A DNA stretch of 64,000 nt, taken from assembly GCA_965216255.1 (NCBI GenBank), contig OZ244148.1:4092001-4156000 (forward strand), written 5' to 3'. Made by a program: the position numbers and the translations under genes. The first letter of the stretch is position 1. The number at the start of each line of letters is the position of its first letter. The DNA is from G965216255 sp965216255 (lineage in GTDB: Bacteria > Bacteroidota > Rhodothermia > Rhodothermales > Bin80). Below, piece by piece: positions 55,160 to 64,000 of this stretch. Under the pieces are notes generated by a model. The model worked only from the letters and a program-made list of their open reading frames with translations. It did not search any database and was not told where the DNA came from.

Positions 55160-58100
55160 ATGGCAGTTGTCCAGATGGCGAATAACGCCCAACCCGGTCT
55201 CAAGCTGGCGGGGCTCCTCCTGCTGCTACTGGCCGTTGCACCGGCCGCCGGGCGCGCCCAGTCCTCACCGGCGATTTCCATCGTGCTCTCGCCAGGCCAC
55301 TGGGTCCCGCAGGACACGGCGATCACCGCCACCGTCACCTTGGAAAACCTTGACCCGGGCAGCTACTCGTCCCTGGTCTTCCGCGCCGACCTGACCGAGT
55401 GGGACCAGCACTTCCCGGTGTCCACCAGTTGCGAAGGCGAGGACACGGGCGAAGACATCCCCGTGGAGGTGAACGCGAGCCGGGAGACCTTCACGGTGGA
55501 GGTCTGGAAGAGCTGTTCCGCCAACATCTACGCCCACTACACGCTGGACGCGGCACTCTTCCGGCTCGACTCCTCGGCGCCCGGCGGCAAGGTGGAGCTG
55601 GCGTCAGCGGAGACGCGGTTCGCGATGTCCCGTTACATGGAAGCGGGCGAGACCCCCCCGCCGCCAGCGCCAGGGGTGGCCGGGTGGCTGGACCCGGACC
55701 CCACGAGCTTCGAGTGGAAGGTCGGAGAGTGGGTTGAATTCCGGCCCCTAGCCGATATCCTCCAGTACATGAATCAATACGTCGGTGTGAACGGCTACGG
55801 GCCAGAAGGCGGTGCCCTGTTCGCGGACTTCACCTATGGTCTGGACGCTGAAGAGGCGTGTCAAAACGTGGGCGACGGCATCGTGCATTGGCGCCGCGCC
55901 ATCCATCAGTCGGTTTGGATCATCCCGTGCAAGGTGGGTGAAGCGGTCATAGACGTGTGGCACGAGACCGATCCGGAGATCCTCTCCACCTATGAATTCC
56001 GCATACGCCCAGCGGGGGGGGAGGGGACCACGCCGGCAGTCCGGGTTTCGACCACGGCGCTGACGGTGGACGAGGGTGGCAGCGGGACCTACACGGTGGA
56101 GTTGGCGTCGCAGCCGACGGGCGATGTGACGGTAACGCCTTCGGTCACGGGCGACGACGACGTGAAGGTGTCGGGGGCGCTGACCTTTACGTCCTCGAAC
56201 TGGGGTGCGGCGCAGACCGTGACGGTGAGCGCCGACGACGACGCCGACACGGCGGACGAAATGGCGACGGTGTCGCACGCGGTGGCGGGCGCCAATTACG
56301 GCTCGGTGACGGCGGCCTCGGTGGATGTGACCGTGACCGACAACGACTCGCCGGTGCTGACGGTGACGGGTGAGAGCAAGGAGGAGGCGAATGGCCCGCT
56401 TGTGTTCACGCTCAGACTGTCTGCTCGGCGAGGGTATGACATAGAGCTTACGTATGCTACGGCGGACGTTACGGCGTTGGCGGAGGCGGACTATGTGTCC
56501 GTGGCAGCCGGCGGTATCACGATAGAGGCGGGCACGCTGGATACGACGTTGGCGGTGCAGATGAAGGAAGATCCACGTGACGAAGCGGACGAGACGTTCG
56601 AGCTGACTGTGGCGGCGGTGGATGCCGCTGAGATAGGGCCGGGTTCGGTCTTGACGGCAGTGGGGACCATCCTGGACGATGACGCAGCACCGGTGCTGGC
56701 GGTGACGGGCGAGAGCAGGGAGGAGGCGAACGGTCCGCTGACGTTCACGTTCAGACTGTCTGCTCGGAGCGGGCGTGATATAGAGCTGACGTATGCTACG
56801 GCGGATGCCACGGCGACGGCGGGGGCGGACTATGAGGGAGTGGCAGCGGGCAGTGTCACGATAGAGGCGGGCACGCGGGCTACGACGTTGGCAGTGCAGA
56901 TGAAGGAAGACCCACGTGACGAAGCGGACGAGACGTTCGAGTTGACTGTGGCGGCGATGGATGCCGCTAGGATAGAGTCGGGTTCGGTCTTGACGGCAGT
57001 GGGGACCATCCTGGACGATGACGCAGCACCGGTGCTGACGGTGACGGGTGAGAGCAAGGAGGAGGCGAATGGCCCGCTTGTGTTCACGCTCAGTCTGGAT
57101 GCTGTGAGCGGGCGTGACATAGAGCTAACGTATGCTACGGCGGACGTCACGGCGACGGCGGGGGCGGACTATGAGGGAGTGGCAGCGGGCAGTGTCACGA
57201 TAGAGGCGGGCACGCAGGCTACGACGTTGGCAGTGCAGATGAAGGAAGACCCACGTGACGAAGCGGACGAGACGTTCGAGTTGACTGTGGCGGCGATGGA
57301 TGCCGCTAGGATAGGGTCGGGTTCGGTCTTGACGGCAGTGGGGATCATCCTGGACGATGACGCAGCACCGGTGCTGACGATAGCGGATGCCGCGGCGGTG
57401 ACGGAGGGTCAGAATGCGTCGTTTGTGGTAACGCTGCGACCGGCAAGTGGCAGGGATATAGTCATGACGTACGATACGGGCGGCGGGGATGATACGGCGA
57501 CGGCGGAAGAGGATTACGTGGCTGTGGCGCAGAAGGAGTTGACGATAGTGGCGGGAGAGACGGAGGTGGTGATACAGGTCGTGACAATAGATGATGACCT
57601 GGATGAACAGGACGAGACGTTCGAGTTGACTATGGCGCCGATGAATGCCGCTGAGATAGAGTCGGGTTCGGATTTTACGGCAGTGGGGATGATTCTGGAC
57701 AATGACGATTCGCCTCAATTGAGACTGGCGGGTTCGAGCGAAGAGGAGGCAAACGGCCCGCTTGTGTTCACGCTTAGTCTGGATGAAGTGAGCGGGCGTG
57801 ACATAGTGCTGACATATGCTACGGCGGATGTCACGGCGACGGCAGGACTGGACTATGCGTCCGTGGCAGCGGGCAGATTCACGATAGAGGCGGGCACGCG
57901 GGTAACGACGCTGGCGGCGCAGATGAAGGATGACGAAGTGGACGAGGAGGACGAGACGTTCGAGCTGACTGTGGTGCCTGTGGATACCGATAGGATAGGG
58001 TCGGGTTCGGTTTTGACGGCAGTGGGCACGATTCAGGACAATGACGATCCGCCGGTGCTGACGATAGAAGATGCGCCTTTGGTGACGGAGGGTGTATCAG

Positions 58101-61100
58101 CGGTGTTTCCGGTGAAGCTGAGTGTGGCAAGTGTGGAGGAGGTGACGGTGTCCTACACGACGGTGGATGTTACGGCAACGGGAGGGCTGGACTACGAGGC
58201 GGCAGTGGGCGGCAGTCTGGTCATACCGGCGGGCAAGACGGATACGACGATAGTGGTGGGGACGATAAACGATGCGCTGCATGAGGAGACGGAGACGTTC
58301 ACGTTGACGCTGCAAAACCTTGTGGGCGCGGATTTGGCTGTGGGCGGTGCAGAGGGCACGGGCACGATAGAGGACGATGATGAAGCGCCGGTGCTGACGA
58401 TAGAAGATGCGCCTTCGGTGGAGGAGGGGGTGGATGCGGTGTTTGCGGTGAAGTTGAGTGTAGCAAGTGCGCGGGAAGTGACGGTGTCCTACACGACGGT
58501 GGATGTTACGGCAACGGCAGGGTTGGACTACGAGGCGACGGTAAGCGGCAGTCTGGTCATACCGGCGGGCAAGACGGATACGACGATAGTGGTAAAGACC
58601 ACAGACGATGAGCTGGACGAGGAGGAGACGGAGACGTTCACGCTGGTGTTGAGCGCGCCGGTGAATGCGACGCTGGATGCGGATAAAGATGAGGGTACGG
58701 GCACGATACTCGACAATGACGATGCGCCGACGGTGAGTATAGAGGATGCGCCTTCAGTGACGGAAGGAGGGGATGCGGTGTTTGCGGTGAAGCTGAGCGA
58801 GGCAAGTGGCCAGGTGGTGACGGTGCCGTATGCGACATCGGACGCTACCGCGACGGCGGGGCAGGACTACGATGCAGTGGTGGGCGGCAGCTTGGTGATA
58901 CCGGCGGGCAAGACGGATACGACGATAGTGGTGGGGACGATAGACGATGCGCTTTCGGAGGAGGCGGAGACGTTTGTATTGACGTTAGAGGAACCAGAGG
59001 GCGCGGATTTGGCAGTGGGCGCTGCAGTGGGCACGGGCACGATACTGGACAATGACGATGCGCCGACGGTGAGTATAGAGGATGCGCCTTGGGTGACGGA
59101 GGGCGTGGATGCGGTGTTTGCGGTGAAGCTGAGTGTGGCAAGTGGCCAGGAGGTGACGGTGCCGTATGCGACATCGGACGCTACCGCGACGGCGGGGCAG
59201 GACTACGATGCGCCAGTAGGCGGAAGCCTGGTGATACCGGCGGGCAAGACGGATACGACGATAGTGGTGGGGACAACAGACGATGTGCTTTCGGAGGAGG
59301 CGGAGACGTTTGTATTGACGTTGGAGGAACCAGTAGGCGCGAATTTGGCTGTGGGCGGCGCAGAGGGCACGGGCACGATAGAGGACAATGACGAAGTGCC
59401 GACGGTGAGCATAGAGGATGCGCCTTCGGTGACGGAGGGAGAGGAGGCTGTGTTTGCGGTGAAGCTGAGCGAGGCAAGTGGCCGTGAGGTGAGGCTACCA
59501 TATGCGACATCGGACGCTACCGCGACGGCGGGGCAGGACTACGAGGCGGCGGTAGGCGGTAGCCTGATGATACCGGCGGGCAAGACGGATACGACAATAG
59601 TGGTAGGGACCACAGACGATGTGCTCTCGGAGGAGACGGAGACGTTTGTATTGACGTTGCAAGATCCAGTGGGTGCGGATTTGGTTGTGGGCGGTGCAGA
59701 GGGCACGGGCACGATAGAGGACAATGACGATGCGCCGACGGTGAGTATAGGGGATGCGCCTTTGATGACGGAGGGCGTGGATGCGGTGTTTGCCGTGAAG
59801 CTGAGCGAGGCAAGTGGCCGTGAGGTGACGGTGCCATATGCGACATCGGACGCTACCGCGACGGCGGGGCAGGACTACGATGCGGTGGTGGGCGGCAGCT
59901 TGGTGATACCGGCGGGCAAGACGGATACGACGATAGTGGTGGGGACGATAGACGATGCGCTTTCGGAGGAGGCGGAGACGTTTGTATTGACGTTGGAGGA
60001 ACCAGAGGGCGCGGATTTGGCAGTGGGCGCTGCAGTGGGCACGGGCACGATAGAGGACAATGACGAAGTGCCGACGGTGAGTATAGAGGATGCGCCTTCG
60101 GTGACGGAGGGAGAGGAGGCGGTGTTTGCCGTGAAGCTGAGCGTAGCAAGTGGCCAGGAGGTGAGGGTGCCATATGCGACATCGGACGCTACCGCGACGG
60201 CGGGGCAGGACTACGAGGCGGCGGTAGGCGGAAGTCTGGTGATACCGGCGGGCAAGACGGATACGACGATAGTGGTGGGGACGAGCGATGATGCGCTCTC
60301 GGAGGAGACGGAAACGTTCACGCTGGTCTTAAGCACGCCGGTGAATGCGACGCTGGATGAGGATGCAGATGAGGGCACGGGCACGATACTGGACAATGAC
60401 GAAGTGCCGACGGTGAGTATAGAGGATGCGCCATCGGTGGAGGAGGGCGTGGATGCGGTGTTTGCGGTGAAGCTGAGTGAAGCCAGCGGCCAGGAGGTGA
60501 GGGTGCCGTATGCGACATCGGACGCTACCGCGACGGCGGGGCATGACTACGAGGCGGCGGTGGGAGGAAGCCTGGTGATACCGGCGGGCAAGACGGATAC
60601 GACGATAGTGGTGGGGACGAGCGACGATCTGCTTTCGGAGGAGACGGAGACGTTTGTATTGACGCTGCAGGATCCAGTGGGCGCGGATTTGGCTGTGGGC
60701 AGTGCAGAGGGCACGGGTACGATAGAGGACAATGACGATGCGCCGACGGTGAGTATAGAGGATGCGCCTTCGGTGACGGAGGGCGTGGATGCGGTGTTTG
60801 CCGTGAAGCTGAGCGAGGCAAGTGGCCGTGAGGTGAGGGTGCCGTATGCTACGGTGGACGCTACCGCGACGGCGGGGCATGACTACGAGGCGGCGGTGGG
60901 AGGAAGCCTGGTGATACCGGCGGGCAAGACGGATACGACGATAGTGGTGGGGACCACAGACGATGTGCTCTCGGAGGAGACGGAGACGTTCACGTTGACG
61001 CTGCAGGATCCAGTGGGTGCGGATTTGGCTGTGGGCGCTGCAGAGGGCACGGGCATGATAGAGGACAATGACGATGCGCCGACGGTGAGTATAGAGGATG

Positions 61101-64000
61101 CGCCTTCGGTGACGGAGGGCGTGGATGCGGTGTTTGCCGTGAAGCTGAGCGAGGCAAGTGGCCGTGAGGTGAGGGTGCCGTATGCTACGGTGGACGCTAC
61201 CGCGACGGCGGGGCATGACTACGAGGCGGCGGTGGGAGGAAGCCTGGTGATACCGGCGGGCAAGACGGATACGACGATAGTGGTGGGGACCACAGACGAT
61301 GTGCTCTCGGAGGAGACGGAGACGTTCACGTTGACGCTGCAGGATCCAGTGGGTGCGGATTTGGCTGTGGGCGCTGCAGAGGGCACGGGCATGATAGAGG
61401 ACAATGACGATGCGCCGACGGTGAGTATAGAGGATGCGCCTTCGGTGACGGAGGGAGGGGAGGCTGTGTTTGCGGTGAAGCTGAGTGAAGCCAGCGGCCA
61501 GGAGGTGAGCGTGTCCTACAAGACGGTGGATGTTACGGCAACGGGAGGGCAGGACTTCGAGGCGGCGGTGGGCGGCAGCTTGGTGATACCGGTGGGCAAG
61601 ACGGATACGACGATAGTGGTGGGGACCATAGAAGATGACCTGGATGAGGAGGATGCGGAGACGTTCACGGTGGTTCTCAGCGCGCCGGAGCATGCAACGC
61701 TGGGTGTGAATAAGGATGAGGGCACGGGCACGATAGAGGACAATGACGATGCGCCGACGGTGAGTATAGAGGATGCGTCTTCGGTGACGGAGGGAGGGGA
61801 GGCTGTGTTTGCGGTGAAGCTGAGCGAGGCAAGCAGCCGTGAGGTGACGGTGCCGTATGCGACATCGGACGCTACCGCGACGGCGGGGCAGGACTACGAG
61901 GCGGCGGTAGGCGGAAGTCTGGTGATACCGGCGGGCAAGACGGATACGACGATAGTGGTGGGGACCACAGACGATGCGCTTTCGGAGGATACGGAGACGT
62001 TCACGGTGGTTCTCAGCGCGCCGGCGAATGCGACGCTGGATGCGGGTAAGGGTGAGGGCACGGGCACGATAGAGGACAATGACGATGCGCCGACGGTGAG
62101 TATAGCGGATGCGCCTTCGGTGGCGGAGGGAGTTGCGGCGGAGTTTACGGTGACACTGAGCGAGGTAAGTGGCCGGGATGTGGTGGTGCCGTACGTGACC
62201 TCGGATGGTACGGCGAATTCGCCGGGGGACTATGTAGCGGAGCCGAGCGGCAGCGTGAAGATAAAGGCAGGAGAGACGGAGGTGACCATAGAGGTGCAGA
62301 CGGTAGATGATGTAGAGCAAGAGGAGGAAGAGGCGTTTGCGGTGACGTTGTCCGATCCTGTGGGTGCAGCGCTGGCTGTAGGAGGCGAGGCGGCAACGGG
62401 CACGATACTGGACAATGATGGGGCGCCGACGATAAGCATAGAGGATGCACCTCCGGTGACGGAGGGCGGGAAGGCAGAGTTTGCAGTGAGGTTGAGTGTG
62501 GCCAGTGGCCAGGAGGTGACGGTGCCGTATGCGACCTCGGACGCTACCGCGACGGCGGGTGCGGACTATGAGGCGGAAACTGTGGGGAGCCTGACGATTG
62601 AGGCGGGCAGGACGGATACGACAATAGTGCTGCAGACGCTAGAGGATGACATGAACGAGGAATCGGAGACGTTTACAGTGACATTGGGCGAGCCGGTGGG
62701 TGCGGAGTTGGCTGTAGGAGGCGAAGAGGGTACGGGCACGATACTGGACAATGACGATGCGCCGACGGTAAGCATAGAGGATGCACCTCCGGTGACGGAG
62801 GGAGGGGAGGCGGTGTTTGCGGTGACGTTGAGTGGCGTAAGTGGCCGGCAGGTGACGGTGTCATACGCTACGGTGGATGCTACGGCGACGGCGGGGCAGG
62901 ACTACGAGGCGGCGGTGGGTGGAAACCTGGTGATACCGGCGGGCAAGGCGGATACGACGATAGTGGTGCAAACGATAGATGACGCAGAAAAGGAGGGGAC
63001 GGAGACGTTTGAGGTTCTGTTGGGCGATGTGCAGGGTGCCACGATAGAAGAAGGCAGAGGAGTGGCAGAGGGGACCATAGAGGACAATGAGGAGGTCTCC
63101 GTGCGCATAGCGGATGCAGAGGCGGTGATAGAGGGAGGAAAGGCGACATTCGCCGTGACGCTGAGCGAGGCAAGCGGCCAGGCAGTGGTGTTGACGTATA
63201 CGACACGTAACGTTACGGCGATCTCACCGGGGGACTATGCGGCGGAGCCGAACGGCAGCATGACGATAGAGGCAGGCAAGGCGGATACGACGATAGTGGT
63301 GCAGACGATAGATGACACAGAAAAGGAGGAGGAGGAGACGTTTGAGGTGGTATTGACTTCAGCGGCGGGAGCGGGGATAGAGGTGGGAAGGTCGGTGGGC
63401 AGGGGCACGATTCTGGACAACGATACGGCACCGACGGTGCGTATAGCCGATGCGCAGGTGGTGACGGAAGGCGAGGTAGCGACGTTTGTGCTGACACTCA
63501 GTGGGGCAAGCAGTCAGGCTGTGGTGGTGGGCTATGCCACGGAAGATGTTACGGCGACCTCACCGGGGGACTATGTGGCGGAGCCGAACGGCAGCGTGAC
63601 GATAGCGGTGGCAGAGACGGAGGCCGTGATAGAGGTGCAGACGACGGATGACACAGAAAGGGAGGATAGAGAGACCTTTGTGGTTCGGTTGGGCGACGTG
63701 GCGGGTGCGACCATAGAGCAAGGGAGCGGGGTAGCAGAAGGGACCATAGAGGATAATGAGGGTATCTCTGTACGCATAGCAGACGTATGGGTGGTGGAAG
63801 ACGCGGGAGTGGCGGCTTTTGTGGTGACATTGAGCGCGGAGAGTGATGCGGAGGTGACGGTAGCGTACGCTACGGTGGATGGGTCGGCGGAGGCGGGGCT
63901 GGACTATAGTTCGCGCAGTGGCACGTTGACGTTTGCGGTGGGTGATACGGAAAAGGAGATCAGGGTATCGATCACGGACGACATACTGGATGAGGGGGAC
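55160..64000 (+). CDS. Giant secreted Calx-beta repeat protein (3' end outside window)
   Basis: From ATG 55160 one frame is open to the last base, 2947 codons, with no stop. The N-terminus has a signal peptide (LKLAGLLLLLLAVAPAAGRA, cleavage before QSSPA). A region of about 260 residues without known family follows; it has four Cys. One domain of the 'VDEGGSGTYTVELASQPTGD' type lies at about 56030-56335. From about 56340 there are some 23 Calx-beta units of about 112 residues with hallmarks EDAPSVTEG, VPYATSDATATAGQDYEA, GSLVIPAGKTDTTIVVGT, DDVLSEETETF and GTIEDNDDAP. These bind Ca2+ in known families through the Glu/Asp-rich loops. Such proteins are adhesins or surface fibres; the C-terminal anchor or secretion signal lies beyond the window. 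Minus-strand frames in this region are antisense artefacts. Confidence 0.9.
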   Translation, partial: MAVVQMANNAQPGLKLAGLLLLLLAVAPAAGRAQSSPAISIVLSPGHWVPQDTAITATVTLENLDPGSYSSLVFRADLTEWDQHFPVSTSCEGEDTGEDIPVEVNASRETFTVEVWKSCSANIYAHYTLDAALFRLDSSAPGGKVELASAETRFAMSRYMEAGETPPPPAPGVAGWLDPDPTSFEWKVGEWVEFRPLADILQYMNQYVGVNGYGPEGGALFADFTYGLDAEEACQNVGDGIVHWRRAIHQSVWIIPCKVGEAVIDVWHETDPEILSTYEFRIRPAGGEGTTPAVRVSTTALTVDEGGSGTYTVELASQPTGDVTVTPSVTGDDDVKVSGALTFTSSNWGAAQTVTVSADDDADTADEMATVSHAVAGANYGSVTAASVDVTVTDNDSPVLTVTGESKEEANGPLVFTLRLSARRGYDIELTYATADVTALAEADYVSVAAGGITIEAGTLDTTLAVQMKEDPRDEADETFELTVAAVDAAEIGPGSVLTAVGTILDDDAAPVLAVTGESREEANGPLTFTFRLSARSGRDIELTYATADATATAGADYEGVAAGSVTIEAGTRATTLAVQMKEDPRDEADETFELTVAAMDAARIESGSVLTAVGTILDDDAAPVLTVTGESKEEANGPLVFTLSLDAVSGRDIELTYATADVTATAGADYEGVAAGSVTIEAGTQATTLAVQMKEDPRDEADETFELTVAAMDAARIGSGSVLTAVGIILDDDAAPVLTIADAAAVTEGQNASFVVTLRPASGRDIVMTYDTGGGDDTATAEEDYVAVAQKELTIVAGETEVVIQVVTIDDDLDEQDETFELTMAPMNAAEIESGSDFTAVGMILDNDDSPQLRLAGSSEEEANGPLVFTLSLDEVSGRDIVLTYATADVTATAGLDYASVAAGRFTIEAGTRVTTLAAQMKDDEVDEEDETFELTVVPVDTDRIGSGSVLTAVGTIQDNDDPPVLTIEDAPLVTEGVSAVFPVKLSVASVEEVTVSYTTVDVTATGGLDYEAAVGGSLVIPAGKTDTTIVVGTINDALHEETETFTLTLQNLVGADLAVGGAEGTGTIEDDDEAPVLTIEDAPSVEEGVDAVFAVKLSVASAREVTVSYTTVDVTATAGLDYEATVSGSLVIPAGKTDTTIVVKTTDDELDEEETETFTLVLSAPVNATLDADKDEGTGTILDNDDAPTVSIEDAPSVTEGGDAVFAVKLSEASGQVVTVPYATSDATATAGQDYDAVVGGSLVIPAGKTDTTIVVGTIDDALSEEAETFVLTLEEPEGADLAVGAAVGTGTILDNDDAPTVSIEDAPWVTEGVDAVFAVKLSVASGQEVTVPYATSDATATAGQDYDAPVGGSLVIPAGKTDTTIVVGTTDDVLSEEAETFVLTLEEPVGANLAVGGAEGTGTIEDNDEVPTVSIEDAPSVTEGEEAVFAVKLSEASGREVRLPYATSDATATAGQDYEAAVGGSLMIPAGKTDTTIVVGTTDDVLSEETETFVLTLQDPVGADLVVGGAEGTGTIEDNDDAPTVSIGDAPLMTEGVDAVFAVKLSEASGREVTVPYATSDATATAGQDYDAVVGGSLVIPAGKTDTTIVVGTIDDALSEEAETFVLTLEEPEGADLAVGAAVGTGTIEDNDEVPTVSIEDAPSVTEGEEAVFAVKLSVASGQEVRVPYATSDATATAGQDYEAAVGGSLVIPAGKTDTTIVVGTSDDALSEETETFTLVLSTPVNATLDEDADEGTGTILDNDEVPTVSIEDAPSVEEGVDAVFAVKLSEASGQEVRVPYATSDATATAGHDYEAAVGGSLVIPAGKTDTTIVVGTSDDLLSEETETFVLTLQDPVGADLAVGSAEGTGTIEDNDDAPTVSIEDAPSVTEGVDAVFAVKLSEASGREVRVPYATVDATATAGHDYEAAVGGSLVIPAGKTDTTIVVGTTDDVLSEETETFTLTLQDPVGADLAVGAAEGTGMIEDNDDAPTVSIEDAPSVTEGVDAVFAVKLSEASGREVRVPYATVDATATAGHDYEAAVGGSLVIPAGKTDTTIVVGTTDDVLSEETETFTLTLQDPVGADLAVGAAEGTGMIEDNDDAPTVSIEDAPSVTEGGEAVFAVKLSEASGQEVSVSYKTVDVTATGGQDFEAAVGGSLVIPVGKTDTTIVVGTIEDDLDEEDAETFTVVLSAPEHATLGVNKDEGTGTIEDNDDAPTVSIEDASSVTEGGEAVFAVKLSEASSREVTVPYATSDATATAGQDYEAAVGGSLVIPAGKTDTTIVVGTTDDALSEDTETFTVVLSAPANATLDAGKGEGTGTIEDNDDAPTVSIADAPSVAEGVAAEFTVTLSEVSGRDVVVPYVTSDGTANSPGDYVAEPSGSVKIKAGETEVTIEVQTVDDVEQEEEEAFAVTLSDPVGAALAVGGEAATGTILDNDGAPTISIEDAPPVTEGGKAEFAVRLSVASGQEVTVPYATSDATATAGADYEAETVGSLTIEAGRTDTTIVLQTLEDDMNEESETFTVTLGEPVGAELAVGGEEGTGTILDNDDAPTVSIEDAPPVTEGGEAVFAVTLSGVSGRQVTVSYATVDATATAGQDYEAAVGGNLVIPAGKADTTIVVQTIDDAEKEGTETFEVLLGDVQGATIEEGRGVAEGTIEDNEEVSVRIADAEAVIEGGKATFAVTLSEASGQAVVLTYTTRNVTAISPGDYAAEPNGSMTIEAGKADTTIVVQTIDDTEKEEEETFEVVLTSAAGAGIEVGRSVGRGTILDNDTAPTVRIADAQVVTEGEVATFVLTLSGASSQAVVVGYATEDVTATSPGDYVAEPNGSVTIAVAETEAVIEVQTTDDTEREDRETFVVRLGDVAGATIEQGSGVAEGTIEDNEGISVRIADVWVVEDAGVAAFVVTLSAESDAEVTVAYATVDGSAEAGLDYSSRSGTLTFAVGDTEKEIRVSITDDILDEGD
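56341..64000 (+). repeat. Tandem array of about 23 Calx-beta coding units
   Basis: Unit boundaries fall at the recurring codons for (D/E)-D-N-D or DDD, at about 56340, 56675, 57013, 57350, 57710, 58050, 58390, 58725, 59060, then every 336 bases to 61414, and further to 63766. Units near the start (EANGPLVFTL type) and near the end (ISPGDYAAEP type) differ from the central group, so the array was built by repeated local duplication with drift. Confidence 0.85.
60731..61402 (+). repeat. Two identical 336-bp tandem units
   Basis: Bases 60731-61066 and 61067-61402 are identical as far as I can compare them by eye, including third codon positions. Identity at an offset of 336 continues about 50 bases into the next unit, to GTGACGGAGGG. 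Upstream it stops at once (GGGTACGATA versus GGGCATGATA). Confidence 0.85.

Noticed and set aside
60329..62320. Long minus-strand open frame (663 codons), very rich in His and Arg
   Set aside because: It is antisense to the Calx-beta array. Its periodic content mirrors the 336-bp repeats, it has no start signal, and its composition is unlike any known protein.
57125..63830. Many shorter minus-strand open frames repeating about every 336 bases
   Set aside because: They recur because the plus-strand repeats recur; the plus frame is the coherent, homologous one.
56341..64000. Regular repeats as a possible CRISPR array
   Set aside because: Units are about 336 bases, in frame, and encode Calx-beta domains; there are no short repeats with unique spacers.

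Overview
The window looks like a GC-rich, Gram-negative chromosome from the Bacteroidota/Rhodothermota side of the tree, probably Rhodothermales-like and marine. This is an inference from gene content: a TonB-dependent receptor with an N-terminal carboxypeptidase-regulatory-like domain, a PorV/PorQ-family outer-membrane protein beside a secreted protein with a FlgD/type IX-like C-terminal domain, an E1 dehydrogenase with alpha and beta chains fused, sodium-coupled transporters, and a giant Calx-beta repeat protein. Many broken genes and insertion-sequence (IS) remnants suggest genome decay in a host-associated or particle-associated lifestyle, but nothing here proves that.

Bases 1-9800 hold a rhomboid protease tail, ispG, a decayed sulfatase, a SurA-like PPIase, and a scar in which a TonB receptor start, an ISNCY-like transposase end and a GH13 amylase C-terminus lie head to tail. 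Intact vWA, rsmA and mgtE genes follow. Bases 9836-11576 are a dead transposase. Bases 11864-14969 (minus strand) are murB-ccmB-ccmC-ccmD-ccmE, with a CxxxY-type CcmE. Bases 15046-21705 hold housekeeping genes: SPFH protein, MGMT-like protein, aroA, tatA, gatA, sucD-like, engB.

Bases 21761-31825 form a surface cassette on the plus strand: promoter, TonB-dependent receptor, 1146-aa secreted protein, PorV-like protein and TPR lipoprotein. It is the best candidate for an undescribed multi-gene system. Next come a PLP trans-sulfuration enzyme, the fused E1, a PhoR/PhoB-like two-component pair, and a plus-strand run pyrC, ddl, murF, nrnA-like, pepA, pdxA, AGCS symporter and NhaC antiporter.

Bases 49333-55000 are an IS graveyard (possible IS3-like scrap, IS21 istA/istB remnant, DUF4338-fused IS4/Tn5-like remnant). 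It leads into a giant secreted protein gene that starts at 55160 and stays open to base 64000. That protein has a distinct N-terminal region followed by about 23 Calx-beta units of roughly 112 residues, two of them identical at DNA level over 336 bases.

No rRNA, tRNA or CRISPR array was recognised. All coordinates and translations were read by eye. Family names rest on motif recognition, not on database searches.
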